Origin: Amaranthus tricolor
Lineage: Eukaryota; Streptophyta; Magnoliopsida; Caryophyllales; Amaranthaceae
Assembly (NCBI RefSeq): GCF_026212465.1
Contig: NC_080051.1
Coordinates: forward strand, 397,001-461,000
Length of the DNA: 64,000 nucleotides
Direction of reading: 5' to 3'
Shown here: piece after piece, positions 1 to 9,700 of the stretch
Layout of the letters: each line of letters opens with the position of its first letter
How positions within the stretch are numbered: position 1 is the first letter of the stretch
The notes under the pieces: model-generated
What the model was told of the DNA's origin: nothing
The model's database searches: none
Seen by the model: the letters and a program-made list of their open reading frames with translations, nothing else
Made by a program: the position numbers and the translations under genes

Positions 1-48
1 ATCAATGACGAATGAACGATGAAGAATGAACAAGGATCAATGATCAAT
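1..48 (+). repeat. 42-bp satellite, left flank of the retroelement
   Basis: This is just over one monomer of the same satellite that fills 12227-64000, in the same orientation. It contains the heptamers GACGAAT, GAACGAT, GAAGAAT, GAACAAG, GATCAAT, GATCAAT in order. Its last five bases form the left target duplication. Joined to 12227 onward it gives a perfect monomer, so left and right satellite were one array before the insertion. The array presumably continues leftward outside the window. Confidence 0.95.
44..48. other. Target site duplication, left copy (TCAAT)
   Basis: TCAAT lies immediately before the TGATATAG terminus of LTR1 and is repeated at 12222-12226 immediately after the CTACATCA terminus of LTR3. 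Five bp is the usual Ty3/gypsy duplication length. No such duplication surrounds the middle LTR, so the three-LTR structure is one insertion locus. Confidence 0.9.
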
Positions 49-419
49 TGATATAGATTGGTATGCCTCAAAACAAAACCAAGCTATAAGCACACGTAGT
101 TTGCTGTTTTCGTTTAATGAATTTGTTTTTGTGATTTTTGTGGTTTTATAACAAGGGAAAAATGAAATGTATGTGTTGATTTTTCAAACTGAAAATGGCT
201 TGCCAAAGGTTGCTTCGATACAGATACACCACGAAACAAATCTAAGGGCTCCTAAGAACACATTCAAACTTTAGCCAAAAGTATGAAAAGCATAGGAACT
301 TCAAATTACTTAAACTAATCCAAGTTAAAGTAAATTGCAAATAAGAACAAGGAAAATTGCTCAAAGGGTTGTGTTTGTATTATGCAAGCTGAATGCCTTC
401 ATTACATGAACTACAAGCC

Positions 420-427
420 TATTTATA
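420..427 (-). promoter_or_regulatory. Predicted TATA box of LTR1
   Basis: On the minus strand the sequence reads TATAAATAGGC, a strong plant TATA box. It would place transcription start about 25-30 bp downstream, near 390-395, defining U3 as roughly 1219 to 395 and R/U5 as the remainder. In LTR1 this promoter points leftward out of the element into the left satellite. Confidence 0.65.
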
Positions 428-533
428 CTAAAAGGAAATCAGCCCAACAAAAAATAAATAAAAAAAAAAAAAAAAATTAAATTAAAAAGCAAAAAAATCA
501 GAATGTTGCTTGTTTCTTAACGGCTAGGAATCC

Positions 534-555
534 ACTTGCAAGTCCACTTGCAAGT
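534..555. promoter_or_regulatory. Twin 10-bp palindromes in U3 of LTR1
   Basis: The perfect palindrome ACTTGCAAGT occurs at 534-543 and again at 546-555, a 12-bp step. It lies about 107 bp upstream of the TATA box on the coding strand, where LTR enhancers are usually found. A dimeric transcription factor site is possible, but I recognise no specific factor. The same pair occurs at 6035-6056 and 11536-11557. Confidence 0.4.
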
Positions 556-733
556 TGCATCTTACAATCTTCTATGGAAATAATTAGGCTATTTTGTAGT
601 GCATAGCTATATCTTACAAAGTCTTCATAGGCTATTTTCTAGGCTGATTTGTTTTTTGTAGAAAAGATCTTCATGTAATAATGAACCAAAATCAGATTTC
701 CCAACGGCTGAATTCTTGTATGATTTGCAAATA

Positions 734-857
734 TCTTCATATGTCCTTGGTTTATTTGCTGTCTCAAACAACTTGATTTTGCTAAATATATTTTTTTAAT
801 CTTCCACTTGCTGAACCTTCATATTTATATTCTTCATATTTCCTTGGTTTATTTGCT
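734..857. repeat. 27-bp direct repeat pair in U3 of LTR1
   Basis: Positions 734-760 and 831-857 match over 27 bp with one mismatch (G at 743, T at 840), 97 bp apart. They are AT-rich and contain the shared core CCTTGGTTTATTTGCT. Duplicated U3 segments are common in plant LTR promoters. The pair is also in LTR2 and LTR3 at +5,501 and +11,002. Confidence 0.6.
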
Positions 858-1092
858 TGATATTTTCAGCTGCTTGCTTGCGTTTCAATCGCATAATATT
901 CGACCCATGAGCAAAATTAAATACTAAACTCAAATAAAAGAAAAGTACAACTCGACTAACTAAGCATGAGAAATGATTAAGCTTGATCCTAAACCTGGCT
1001 TAAATCATTTCGAAGAAAACAAAAGACCCAAATACTCGAAATAAAATAAACGACTTAAATAATAAAACGACCCAAAAAAAAAAAAAGAAGAC

Positions 1093-4000
1093 TTAGTTTA
1101 TGACTACGAAATTAAAGGATTTCAGTTTTGGACCTTGAATTTTAGCGTCTTCCATTTGATGCATCATTATATTGATCTTGGCTAGCTCAGCAGAACTAGA
1201 TGTAGGTGATCCTACATCATCCTCCCCTTCTTTGGAAAAGCTTGACCTCAAGCTTGGTAACATGTCCTCCTCATGAAATGTAATCAAATCTGCAACATTG
1301 AAAGTAGAAGACACACCATAGCTACTAGGTAGCTCTAGTTTGTAAGCATTGTCATTTACTTTTTCCAAAATTTCGAACGGTCCATCAATTCTAGCACTTA
1401 ACTTTGATTTCCTTTGTGTGGGAAACCTATCCTTTCTCAAGTAAATCCATACTAAGTCACCTTCTTTGAAAATCACTTCTTTTCTCTTTTGGTCCACTTT
1501 CTCTTTAACCTTATTATTCATTTTCTCAATCTTTTCCACAACTTGTTTATGCAACTTTTGGATCTCATTAGCTCTAGTCTCGGCATCATGGCTAAACTTC
1601 AAAGGTGTAGGAAAAGGCGTAAGATCTATAGGGGTTAAAGGATTAAGGCCATAAACTATAAAGAAAGGAGAAAAACCGGTGGTCTTGCTAGGAACTCGAT
1701 TATAAGCAAATTCAGCATGTGGTAGCAATTGTTCCCATTGTTTAGGATTCTTAGTAATGAGGGCACGCAACAAGGTTCCTAAGGTCCTATTGGTTACTTC
1801 GGTTTGTCCATCAGTCTGAGGGTGGCTAGAACTACTAAAGTTAAGCTTGGTTCCCATCTTTTTCCACAAAGTAAGCCAAAAATGACTAAGAAACTTTGAG
1901 TCTCTATCACTTACCATACTTCTTGCTATCCCATGTAGTCTTACTATTTCTTTAAAATAAAGATTAGCAATGTTAACAGCATCATGTGTAGTATGACAAG
2001 GAATGAAATGGGCCATCTTAGAAAACCTATCAACAACAACCATAATGGAATCCTTATTGTTAGAGGTTCTAGGTAGTCCGGTTATGAAGTCTAAGCTCAC
2101 ATCTTCCCATGGATTTTGTGGTGTAGGAAGAGGTTGGTAAAGACCTTGAGACGTTTTGTGGGCTTTGGCTTTTAGGCATTGCACACACCTCTTAATAATA
2201 TGAATGACATCTTTAGCAAGTTTCGGCCAAAAGAAGGTCTCACTCACTAGAGCTATGGTCTTTTCTTCCCCAAAATGTCCTCCAAGTCCTCCCTCATGAT
2301 ATTCCTTAATTAAGGTCTCCCTAACACTATGTCTGGGCACACATAATTGATTACCTCGAAAGAGATATCCTTGAAAGAGGTAAAAAAGTCCTTGAGGTTT
2401 GTTATGACATTTTTCAAATATTTCTCCAAAATCAACATCATCAATATAACATTCTTTTAACAATTCCATCCCAACAACCTTAGTATTCAAAGTACTCAAA
2501 AGCAAGTATCTCCTAGATAAAGCATCAGCTCCGGTGTTTAATTTACCCGCTTTGTGTTTAATGGTGAAATGAAAGGTTTGTAGGAACTCGACCCACTTAG
2601 CATGTCTAGATTGAAGTTTGTGTTGGCTTTGAATGAATTTTAAGGCCTCATGGTCAGAATGTAACACAAATTCTTTTGCAATCAAATAATGTCTCCAATG
2701 TTCTAAACATCTAATAATAGCATAAAACTCTTTATCATAAGTAGAATACTTCCTTTTAGCATCATTGAGTTTTTCACTAAAGTAAGCAAGGGGTTTGTTG
2801 TTTTGAGTAAGAACACCTCCAATACCTACCCCAGATGCGTCACATTCTACTTCAAAGATATCCTCAAAATTAGGCAAAGCTAGAACAGGTGCGGTGGTAA
2901 GTTTGTCTTTGATGGTGTCAAAGGCTGCTTGTGCTTTGGAATTCCATTCTATGGTCTTATGTTTTGTGAGTTCGGTGATAGGGGCCATGATTGAACTAAA
3001 GTTTGGGACAAACCTCCTATAAAAAGAAGCTAAACCATGAAATGATCTAACTTGGTGAATGGTGGTAGGAACAGGCCAGTCTCTAATAGCTTCAACTTTC
3101 TTTTCATCCGCTTTTATCCCCTCAATTGACACAATAAACCCAAGAAATTTTACTGATTCCGAAAAGAATTGACACTTTTCCAAATTACCATACAATTTTT
3201 CTTTAGCCAATACACTAAAAACTTGATGCAAATGTTTAACATGCTCGTCTTCACTTTGACTATACACCAAGATATCATCAAAATAAACCACAACAAATTG
3301 ACCCAAGAAAGGCTTTAAAGTTTGGTTCATAAGTCTCATAAAGGTAGAAGGTGCATTAGACAACCCAAAGGGCATGACTAACCATTCATAAAGTCCTTCT
3401 TTAGTTTTAAATGCGGTTTTCCATTCATCCCCTTCATAAATTCTAACTTGGTGATATCCACTCCTAAGGTCGATTTTAGAAAAAACTTTCGAACCATATA
3501 AATCATCTAACAAGTCATTGAGTCTAGGTATTGGAAATCTATACTTGATGGTGATTCTATTAATGGCTCTACTGTCCACACACATCCTCATTTCTCCAGT
3601 TTTCTTAGGCACAAGTAAGGTAGGGACGGCACAAGGACTTATGGACTCTCTAATCAAACCTTTAGCTAACAATTCATCAACTTGTCTCCTAATTTCTTCG
3701 GTCTCTTTAGGATTAGTTCTATAGGCTGGTTTGTTAGGTAATGTGGAACCGGGAATGAAATCAATCTTATGTTGTATGTCCCTTTTTGGTGGAAGTCCAT
3801 TAGGTATCTCAATAGGAAAAACATGCGCAAATTCATCAAGTAAAGGCACAAGCAAAGGGTGATCATGCAAAACAGATTCGGTTTCATCATTTAGCAATAA
3901 CAATTCTTTTCGTTCCACAAATTCATGTTGTTCACTTTTAAGTATAGGAATCAAAGAATGAAAATTTGTTAAAGTTGCTTGTAATTTAGAATTATGGCCA

Positions 4001-5484
4001 GGTGCATATGGAGCTAACGTGATCTTTTTCTTATTTAAAACAAAAGTATGTGTATTTTTAAAGCCATCATGCATAACTTTTCTATCATATTGCCAAGGTC
4101 TTCCTAATAAAACATGACATGCATCCATAGGTATAACATCACATAAAAGACTCTCCTTATAACTATTGCCTATTGAAAACGATAGTAAAACTTGAGAGTT
4201 TACAGGAATACCTTTGTTTTGATTCAACCATTGAATCATGTATGGCTCGGGGTGTGGAGTGGCGGTGAGATTAAGCTTGTCCACCATGGTCTTTGAAGCG
4301 ACATTAGTGCAACTTCCTCCATCAATGATAAGCGAACAGATCTTACCTTTAACCGTACATTTTGTGTGGAATATTGCTTCCCTTTGTGGGTTTGGATCTT
4401 TGGCTTTGACCCCACTAAGAGCTCTTCGCATAACCAATAATTCTCCTTCATCTGGATATATCATTTCCTCATCAAGTTCAGCATTGTCACAGAAATCCTC
4501 CTCGTTTTCCTCTTGATGATCATCAAATTCAACCAAGTTCACCATTTTTCGGTTTGGGCATTCGGATGAGATATGTCCTAAGCCTTGACACTTAAAACAT
4601 CTCCTAGGTGTGAATGAATTGGTGTTTGCTTTGGGTGTATTGGGTACGCTTACGGGCTGCTTTAAATGATTATTTTGCAAAGCTTTTGAATCTTGCGAAT
4701 GGGCTTTAGAATAGGGATGGGGAGTGTTCTTTTGGTAGGAATTGAAATTGGTCGTTCTTGCTGAAGTGAAACGTGAGGTTTCCTTCATTTTAGTTCTTTG
4801 TTGTTTTTCCACTTTATGTGCAAGGTTAATTAAATCATCAAGGCAAGCATAAGGTTGTAATTCAACAATGTTTCTGATTTTTGAATCTAAACCATTTAAA
4901 AATCTTACCAAAGTTTGATGATCATCCTCCTTAAGGTCGCACCTCATTATCATTGTCTCGAACTCTCGACCATACTCTTCTACACTCCTGCCATCTTGTT
5001 GTAGATGTTGAAGTTTGGTGAAATTCTCTTGCATGTAGTATGAAGGCAGAAACTTTTCCTTCATTTGCTTCTTCATCTTTTCCCATGATCTAATCTTGTC
5101 TTTCCCTTCTCTTTCTCGTTTTGCACATTTGCTAGCCCACCAAGTAGAAGCATATTTGCGCAATTTTAATGCTACTATCTTTACCTTCTTTTCTTCATCC
5201 GTATTCTTGTAATCAAATACTCTTTCAACGGTTCTTACCCATTCAAGGAACTCATCTCCATCTAATCTTCCTTCAAATTCTGGAATGTCGACTCTAAGAT
5301 CATCTCCACGGCTTGTTTGCCTACTAACTTTAGGACTTTCAGACTCATAATCCCCACCTTCCCTTAAGGTGCGTTTTAGGTCTAGATACTCTTTAAGTTG
5401 GGTTTGTAGGTATTTAATGGTGGCATTTTGCTCTTCAACAATTCTGCTCAAATCACTTGTTTCTCCTTCACCACTTTGAGACAT
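1093..5484 (-). CDS. gag-pol: Gag-pol polyprotein, left copy, intact (1,463 aa)
   Basis: A single frame encodes all retrotransposon proteins. Seen in order: coiled-coil-like leucine-rich N-terminus (about residues 12-42); gag domain (about 65-230); CCHC zinc knuckle (C296, C299, H304, C309); aspartic protease with D388-G-G; reverse transcriptase (about 600-790) with Y734-F-D-D; RNase H with D882, E919, D944, D987; integrase zinc finger (H1063, H1070, C1100, C1103); integrase core D1132, D1193, E1229 with the expected DX35E spacing; GPF motif from 1368. No chromodomain follows; the protein ends with an EGEDD-containing tail. Residues 1423-1463 lie inside LTR1 and the polypurine tract encodes residues 1418-1422. 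The ATG is 65 bp after the LTR and is the first in frame after the primer site. All catalytic residues are present and nothing is broken, so activity is possible. It is driven, if at all, by LTR2. Confidence 0.95.
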   Translation of the reverse strand: MSQSGEGETSDLSRIVEEQNATIKYLQTQLKEYLDLKRTLREGGDYESESPKVSRQTSRGDDLRVDIPEFEGRLDGDEFLEWVRTVERVFDYKNTDEEKKVKIVALKLRKYASTWWASKCAKREREGKDKIRSWEKMKKQMKEKFLPSYYMQENFTKLQHLQQDGRSVEEYGREFETMIMRCDLKEDDHQTLVRFLNGLDSKIRNIVELQPYACLDDLINLAHKVEKQQRTKMKETSRFTSARTTNFNSYQKNTPHPYSKAHSQDSKALQNNHLKQPVSVPNTPKANTNSFTPRRCFKCQGLGHISSECPNRKMVNLVEFDDHQEENEEDFCDNAELDEEMIYPDEGELLVMRRALSGVKAKDPNPQREAIFHTKCTVKGKICSLIIDGGSCTNVASKTMVDKLNLTATPHPEPYMIQWLNQNKGIPVNSQVLLSFSIGNSYKESLLCDVIPMDACHVLLGRPWQYDRKVMHDGFKNTHTFVLNKKKITLAPYAPGHNSKLQATLTNFHSLIPILKSEQHEFVERKELLLLNDETESVLHDHPLLVPLLDEFAHVFPIEIPNGLPPKRDIQHKIDFIPGSTLPNKPAYRTNPKETEEIRRQVDELLAKGLIRESISPCAVPTLLVPKKTGEMRMCVDSRAINRITIKYRFPIPRLNDLLDDLYGSKVFSKIDLRSGYHQVRIYEGDEWKTAFKTKEGLYEWLVMPFGLSNAPSTFMRLMNQTLKPFLGQFVVVYFDDILVYSQSEDEHVKHLHQVFSVLAKEKLYGNLEKCQFFSESVKFLGFIVSIEGIKADEKKVEAIRDWPVPTTIHQVRSFHGLASFYRRFVPNFSSIMAPITELTKHKTIEWNSKAQAAFDTIKDKLTTAPVLALPNFEDIFEVECDASGVGIGGVLTQNNKPLAYFSEKLNDAKRKYSTYDKEFYAIIRCLEHWRHYLIAKEFVLHSDHEALKFIQSQHKLQSRHAKWVEFLQTFHFTIKHKAGKLNTGADALSRRYLLLSTLNTKVVGMELLKECYIDDVDFGEIFEKCHNKPQGLFYLFQGYLFRGNQLCVPRHSVRETLIKEYHEGGLGGHFGEEKTIALVSETFFWPKLAKDVIHIIKRCVQCLKAKAHKTSQGLYQPLPTPQNPWEDVSLDFITGLPRTSNNKDSIMVVVDRFSKMAHFIPCHTTHDAVNIANLYFKEIVRLHGIARSMVSDRDSKFLSHFWLTLWKKMGTKLNFSSSSHPQTDGQTEVTNRTLGTLLRALITKNPKQWEQLLPHAEFAYNRVPSKTTGFSPFFIVYGLNPLTPIDLTPFPTPLKFSHDAETRANEIQKLHKQVVEKIEKMNNKVKEKVDQKRKEVIFKEGDLVWIYLRKDRFPTQRKSKLSARIDGPFEILEKVNDNAYKLELPSSYGVSSTFNVADLITFHEEDMLPSLRSSFSKEGEDDVGSPTSSSAELAKINIMMHQMEDAKIQGPKLKSFNFVVIN
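1220..1233 (-). other. Polypurine tract, left copy
   Basis: On the minus strand AAAGAAGGGGAGGA directly abuts the TGATGTAG start of LTR1. It primes plus-strand DNA synthesis. It is unusual in lying inside the gag-pol frame, encoding the Lys-Glu-Gly-Glu-Asp segment at residues 1418-1422. Confidence 0.9.
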
Positions 5485-5549
5485 GGTGTTATGCTTTGTG
5501 AATGAACGAAATTAAGGCTCGGAGCGTAGCCTTGGCTCTGATACCAAGA
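5485..5549 (-). promoter_or_regulatory. Untranslated leader with primer site, left copy
   Basis: The 65 bp between LTR2 and the gag-pol ATG contain the primer binding site and little else, so the leader between LTR and coding frame is very short. Any packaging signal must be here, in U5, or inside gag. Confidence 0.8.
5534..5546 (-). other. Primer binding site, initiator tRNA-Met type, left copy
   Basis: On the minus strand it reads TGGTATCAGAGCC, the standard complement of the 3' end of plant initiator tRNA-Met. It lies three bases inside the LTR2 terminus. It primes minus-strand DNA synthesis. Confidence 0.95.
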
Positions 5550-6720
5550 TGATATAGATTGGTATGCCTCAAAACAAAACCAAGCTATAAGCACACGTAG
5601 TTTGCTGTTTTCGTTTAATGAATTTGTTTTTGTGATTTTTGTGGTTTTATAACAAGGGAAAAATGAAATGTATGTGTTGATTTTTCAAACTGAAAATGGC
5701 TTGCCAAAGGTTGCTTCGATACAGATACACCACGAAACAAATCTAAGGGCTCCTAAGAACACATTCAAACTTTAGCCAAAAGTATGAAAAGCATAGGAAC
5801 TTCAAATTACTTAAACTAATCCAAGTTAAAGTAAATTGCAAATAAGAACAAGGAAAATTGCTCAAAGGGTTGTGTTTGTATTATGCAAGCTGAATGCCTT
5901 CATTACATGAACTACAAGCCTATTTATACTAAAAGGAAATCAGCCCAACAAAAAATAAATAAAAAAAAAAAAAAAAATTAAATTAAAAAGCAAAAAAATC
6001 AGAATGTTGCTTGTTTCTTAACGGCTAGGAATCCACTTGCAAGTCCACTTGCAAGTTGCATCTTACAATCTTCTATGGAAATAATTAGGCTATTTTGTAG
6101 TGCATAGCTATATCTTACAAAGTCTTCATAGGCTATTTTCTAGGCTGATTTGTTTTTTGTAGAAAAGATCTTCATGTAATAATGAACCAAAATCAGATTT
6201 CCCAACGGCTGAATTCTTGTATGATTTGCAAATATCTTCATATGTCCTTGGTTTATTTGCTGTCTCAAACAACTTGATTTTGCTAAATATATTTTTTTAA
6301 TCTTCCACTTGCTGAACCTTCATATTTATATTCTTCATATTTCCTTGGTTTATTTGCTTGATATTTTCAGCTGCTTGCTTGCGTTTCAATCGCATAATAT
6401 TCGACCCATGAGCAAAATTAAATACTAAACTCAAATAAAAGAAAAGTACAACTCGACTAACTAAGCATGAGAAATGATTAAGCTTGATCCTAAACCTGGC
6501 TTAAATCATTTCGAAGAAAACAAAAGACCCAAATACTCGAAATAAAATAAACGACTTAAATAATAAAACGACCCAAAAAAAAAAAAAGAAGACTTAGTTT
6601 ATGACTACGAAATTAAAGGATTTCAGTTTTGGACCTTGAATTTTAGCGTCTTCCATTTGATGCATCATTATATTGATCTTGGCTAGCTCAGCAGAACTAG
6701 ATGTAGGTGATCCTACATCA
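5550..6720 (-). repeat. LTR2, the shared middle LTR, 1,171 bp
   Basis: It serves as 3' LTR for the right gag-pol copy and 5' LTR for the left copy. The left side abuts the primer site of the left copy and the right side abuts the polypurine tract of the right copy. There is no target duplication or satellite around it, which argues against two independent insertions. By eye it is identical to LTR1 (C at 6124, the site that is T in LTR3). It has the same twin palindromes (6035-6056), direct repeat pair and A-runs. Confidence 0.95.
5921..5928 (-). promoter_or_regulatory. Predicted TATA box of LTR2
   Basis: Same TATAAATA as LTR1. This is the internal promoter for the left gag-pol copy. It lies downstream of the right copy, so readthrough from LTR3 could interfere with it. 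Confidence 0.65.
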
Positions 6721-9700
6721 TCCTCCCCTTCTTTGGAAAAGCTTGACCTCAAGCTTGGTAACATGTCCTCCTCATGAAATGTAATCAAATCTGCAACATT
6801 GAAAGTAGAAGACACACCATAGCTACTAGGTAGCTCTAGTTTGTAAGCATTGTCATTTACTTTTTCCAAAATTTCGAACGGTCCATCAATTCTAGCACTT
6901 AACTTTGATTTCCTTTGTGTGGGAAACCTATCCTTTCTCAAGTAAATCCATACTAAGTCACCTTCTTTGAAAATCACTTCTTTTCTCTTTTGGTCCACTT
7001 TCTCTTTAACCTTATTATTCATTTTCTCAATCTTTTCCACAACTTGTTTATGCAACTTTTGGATCTCATTAGCTCTAGTCTCGGCATCATGGCTAAACTT
7101 CAAAGGTGTAGGAAAAGGCGTAAGATCTATAGGGGTTAAAGGATTAAGGCCATAAACTATAAAGAAAGGAGAAAAACCGGTGGTCTTGCTAGGAACTCGA
7201 TTATAAGCAAATTCAGCATGTGGTAGCAATTGTTCCCATTGTTTAGGATTCTTAGTAATGAGGGCACGCAACAAGGTTCCTAAGGTCCTATTGGTTACTT
7301 CGGTTTGTCCATCAGTCTGAGGGTGGCTAGAACTACTAAAGTTAAGCTTGGTTCCCATCTTTTTCCACAAAGTAAGCCAAAAATGACTAAGAAACTTTGA
7401 GTCTCTATCACTTACCATACTTCTTGCTATCCCATGTAGTCTTACTATTTCTTTAAAATAAAGATTAGCAATGTTAACAGCATCATGTGTAGTATGACAA
7501 GGAATGAAATGGGCCATCTTAGAAAACCTATCAACAACAACCATAATGGAATCCTTATTGTTAGAGGTTCTAGGTAGTCCGGTTATGAAGTCTAAGCTCA
7601 CATCTTCCCATGGATTTTGTGGTGTAGGAAGAGGTTGGTAAAGACCTTGAGACGTTTTGTGGGCTTTGGCTTTTAGGCATTGCACACACCTCTTAATAAT
7701 ATGAATGACATCTTTAGCAAGTTTCGGCCAAAAGAAGGTCTCACTCACTAGAGCTATGGTCTTTTCTTCCCCAAAATGTCCTCCAAGTCCTCCCTCATGA
7801 TATTCCTTAATTAAGGTCTCCCTAACACTATGTCTGGGCACACATAATTGATTACCTCGAAAGAGATATCCTTGAAAGAGGTAAAAAAGTCCTTGAGGTT
7901 TGTTATGACATTTTTCAAATATTTCTCCAAAATCAACATCATCAATATAACATTCTTTTAACAATTCCATCCCAACAACCTTAGTATTCAAAGTACTCAA
8001 AAGCAAGTATCTCCTAGATAAAGCATCAGCTCCGGTGTTTAATTTACCCGCTTTGTGTTTAATGGTGAAATGAAAGGTTTGTAGGAACTCGACCCACTTA
8101 GCATGTCTAGATTGAAGTTTGTGTTGGCTTTGAATGAATTTTAAGGCCTCATGGTCAGAATGTAACACAAATTCTTTTGCAATCAAATAATGTCTCCAAT
8201 GTTCTAAACATCTAATAATAGCATAAAACTCTTTATCATAAGTAGAATACTTCCTTTTAGCATCATTGAGTTTTTCACTAAAGTAAGCAAGGGGTTTGTT
8301 GTTTTGAGTAAGAACACCTCCAATACCTACCCCAGATGCGTCACATTCTACTTCAAAGATATCCTCAAAATTAGGCAAAGCTAGAACAGGTGCGGTGGTA
8401 AGTTTGTCTTTGATGGTGTCAAAGGCTGCTTGTGCTTTGGAATTCCATTCTATGGTCTTATGTTTTGTGAGTTCGGTGATAGGGGCCATGATTGAACTAA
8501 AGTTTGGGACAAACCTCCTATAAAAAGAAGCTAAACCATGAAATGATCTAACTTGGTGAATGGTGGTAGGAACAGGCCAGTCTCTAATAGCTTCAACTTT
8601 CTTTTCATCCGCTTTTATCCCCTCAATTGACACAATAAACCCAAGAAATTTTACTGATTCCGAAAAGAATTGACACTTTTCCAAATTACCATACAATTTT
8701 TCTTTAGCCAATACACTAAAAACTTGATGCAAATGTTTAACATGCTCGTCTTCACTTTGACTATACACCAAGATATCATCAAAATAAACCACAACAAATT
8801 GACCCAAGAAAGGCTTTAAAGTTTGGTTCATAAGTCTCATAAAGGTAGAAGGTGCATTAGACAACCCAAAGGGCATGACTAACCATTCATAAAGTCCTTC
8901 TTTAGTTTTAAATGCGGTTTTCCATTCATCCCCTTCATAAATTCTAACTTGGTGATATCCACTCCTAAGGTCGATTTTAGAAAAAACTTTCGAACCATAT
9001 AAATCATCTAACAAGTCATTGAGTCTAGGTATTGGAAATCTATACTTGATGGTGATTCTATTAATGGCTCTACTGTCCACACACATCCTCATTTCTCCAG
9101 TTTTCTTAGGCACAAGTAAGGTAGGGACGGCACAAGGACTTATGGACTCTCTAATCAAACCTTTAGCTAACAATTCATCAACTTGTCTCCTAATTTCTTC
9201 GGTCTCTTTAGGATTAGTTCTATAGGCTGGTTTGTTAGGTAATGTGGAACCGGGAATGAAATCAATCTTATGTTGTATGTCCCTTTTTGGTGGAAGTCCA
9301 TTAGGTATCTCAATAGGAAAAACATGCGCAAATTCATCAAGTAAAGGCACAAGCAAAGGGTGATCATGCAAAACAGATTCGGTTTCATCATTTAGCAATA
9401 ACAATTCTTTTCGTTCCACAAATTCATGTTGTTCACTTTTAAGTATAGGAATCAAAGAATGAAAATTTGTTAAAGTTGCTTGTAATTTAGAATTATGGCC
9501 AGGTGCATATGGAGCTAACGTGATCTTTTTCTTATTTAAAACAAAAGTATGTGTATTTTTAAAGCCATCATGCATAACTTTTCTATCATATTGCCAAGGT
9601 CTTCCTAATAAAACATGACATGCATCCATAGGTATAACATCACATAAAAGACTCTCCTTATAACTATTGCCTATTGAAAACGATAGTAAAACTTGAGAGT

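Larger units (their letters stand above)
49..1219 (-). repeat. LTR1 (3' LTR of the left gag-pol copy), 1,171 bp
   Basis: On the coding strand it starts TGATGTAG at 1219 and ends CTATATCA at 49. The ends are near-perfect 8-bp inverted repeats with the standard TG...CA. The boundary is fixed by the polypurine tract that abuts 1219 and by the TCAAT duplication before 49. U3 includes the last 41 codons and stop of gag-pol (1093-1219), a 13-A run (1074-1086), a 27-bp imperfect direct repeat (734-760 and 831-857), twin palindromes (534-555), a 17-A run (460-476) and a TATA box (420-427). R and U5 would lie between about 395 and 49. By eye it is identical to LTR2 and differs from LTR3 at one base (C at 623). 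Confidence 0.95.

Noticed and set aside
460..476. Poly-A run taken as a retroposon tail or processed transcript end
   Set aside because: The 17-A run lies inside all three LTRs at the same offset and is part of U3, with no LINE or SINE sequence beside it.
1074..1086. A-run on the plus strand (T-run on the coding strand) just after gag-pol as the polypurine tract
   Set aside because: It is T-rich on the coding strand and lies within the LTR; the true purine tract is at 1220-1233.
49..1092. LTR boundary placed before the gag-pol stop codon, giving a roughly 1.04-kb LTR
   Set aside because: LTR3 homology continues to 12221, the polypurine tract abuts 1219, and the TCAAT duplication and terminal inverted repeat fit only the 1,171-bp LTR.
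1466..4516. Short plus-strand and alternative minus-strand frames within gag-pol (for example 1466-1654, 3518-3724, 4238-4516 and their copies at +5,501)
   Set aside because: They lie wholly inside the gag-pol frame, have no recognisable domain and recur only because the element is duplicated.
5534..5546. Partial tRNA gene near the LTR junction
   Set aside because: Only the 13-base complement of the tRNA-Met 3' end is present, at the position of a primer binding site; no tRNA body exists.
5550..6720. Two independent element insertions side by side
   Set aside because: The middle LTR is shared, with no target duplication or satellite on either side, and the internal regions look identical.
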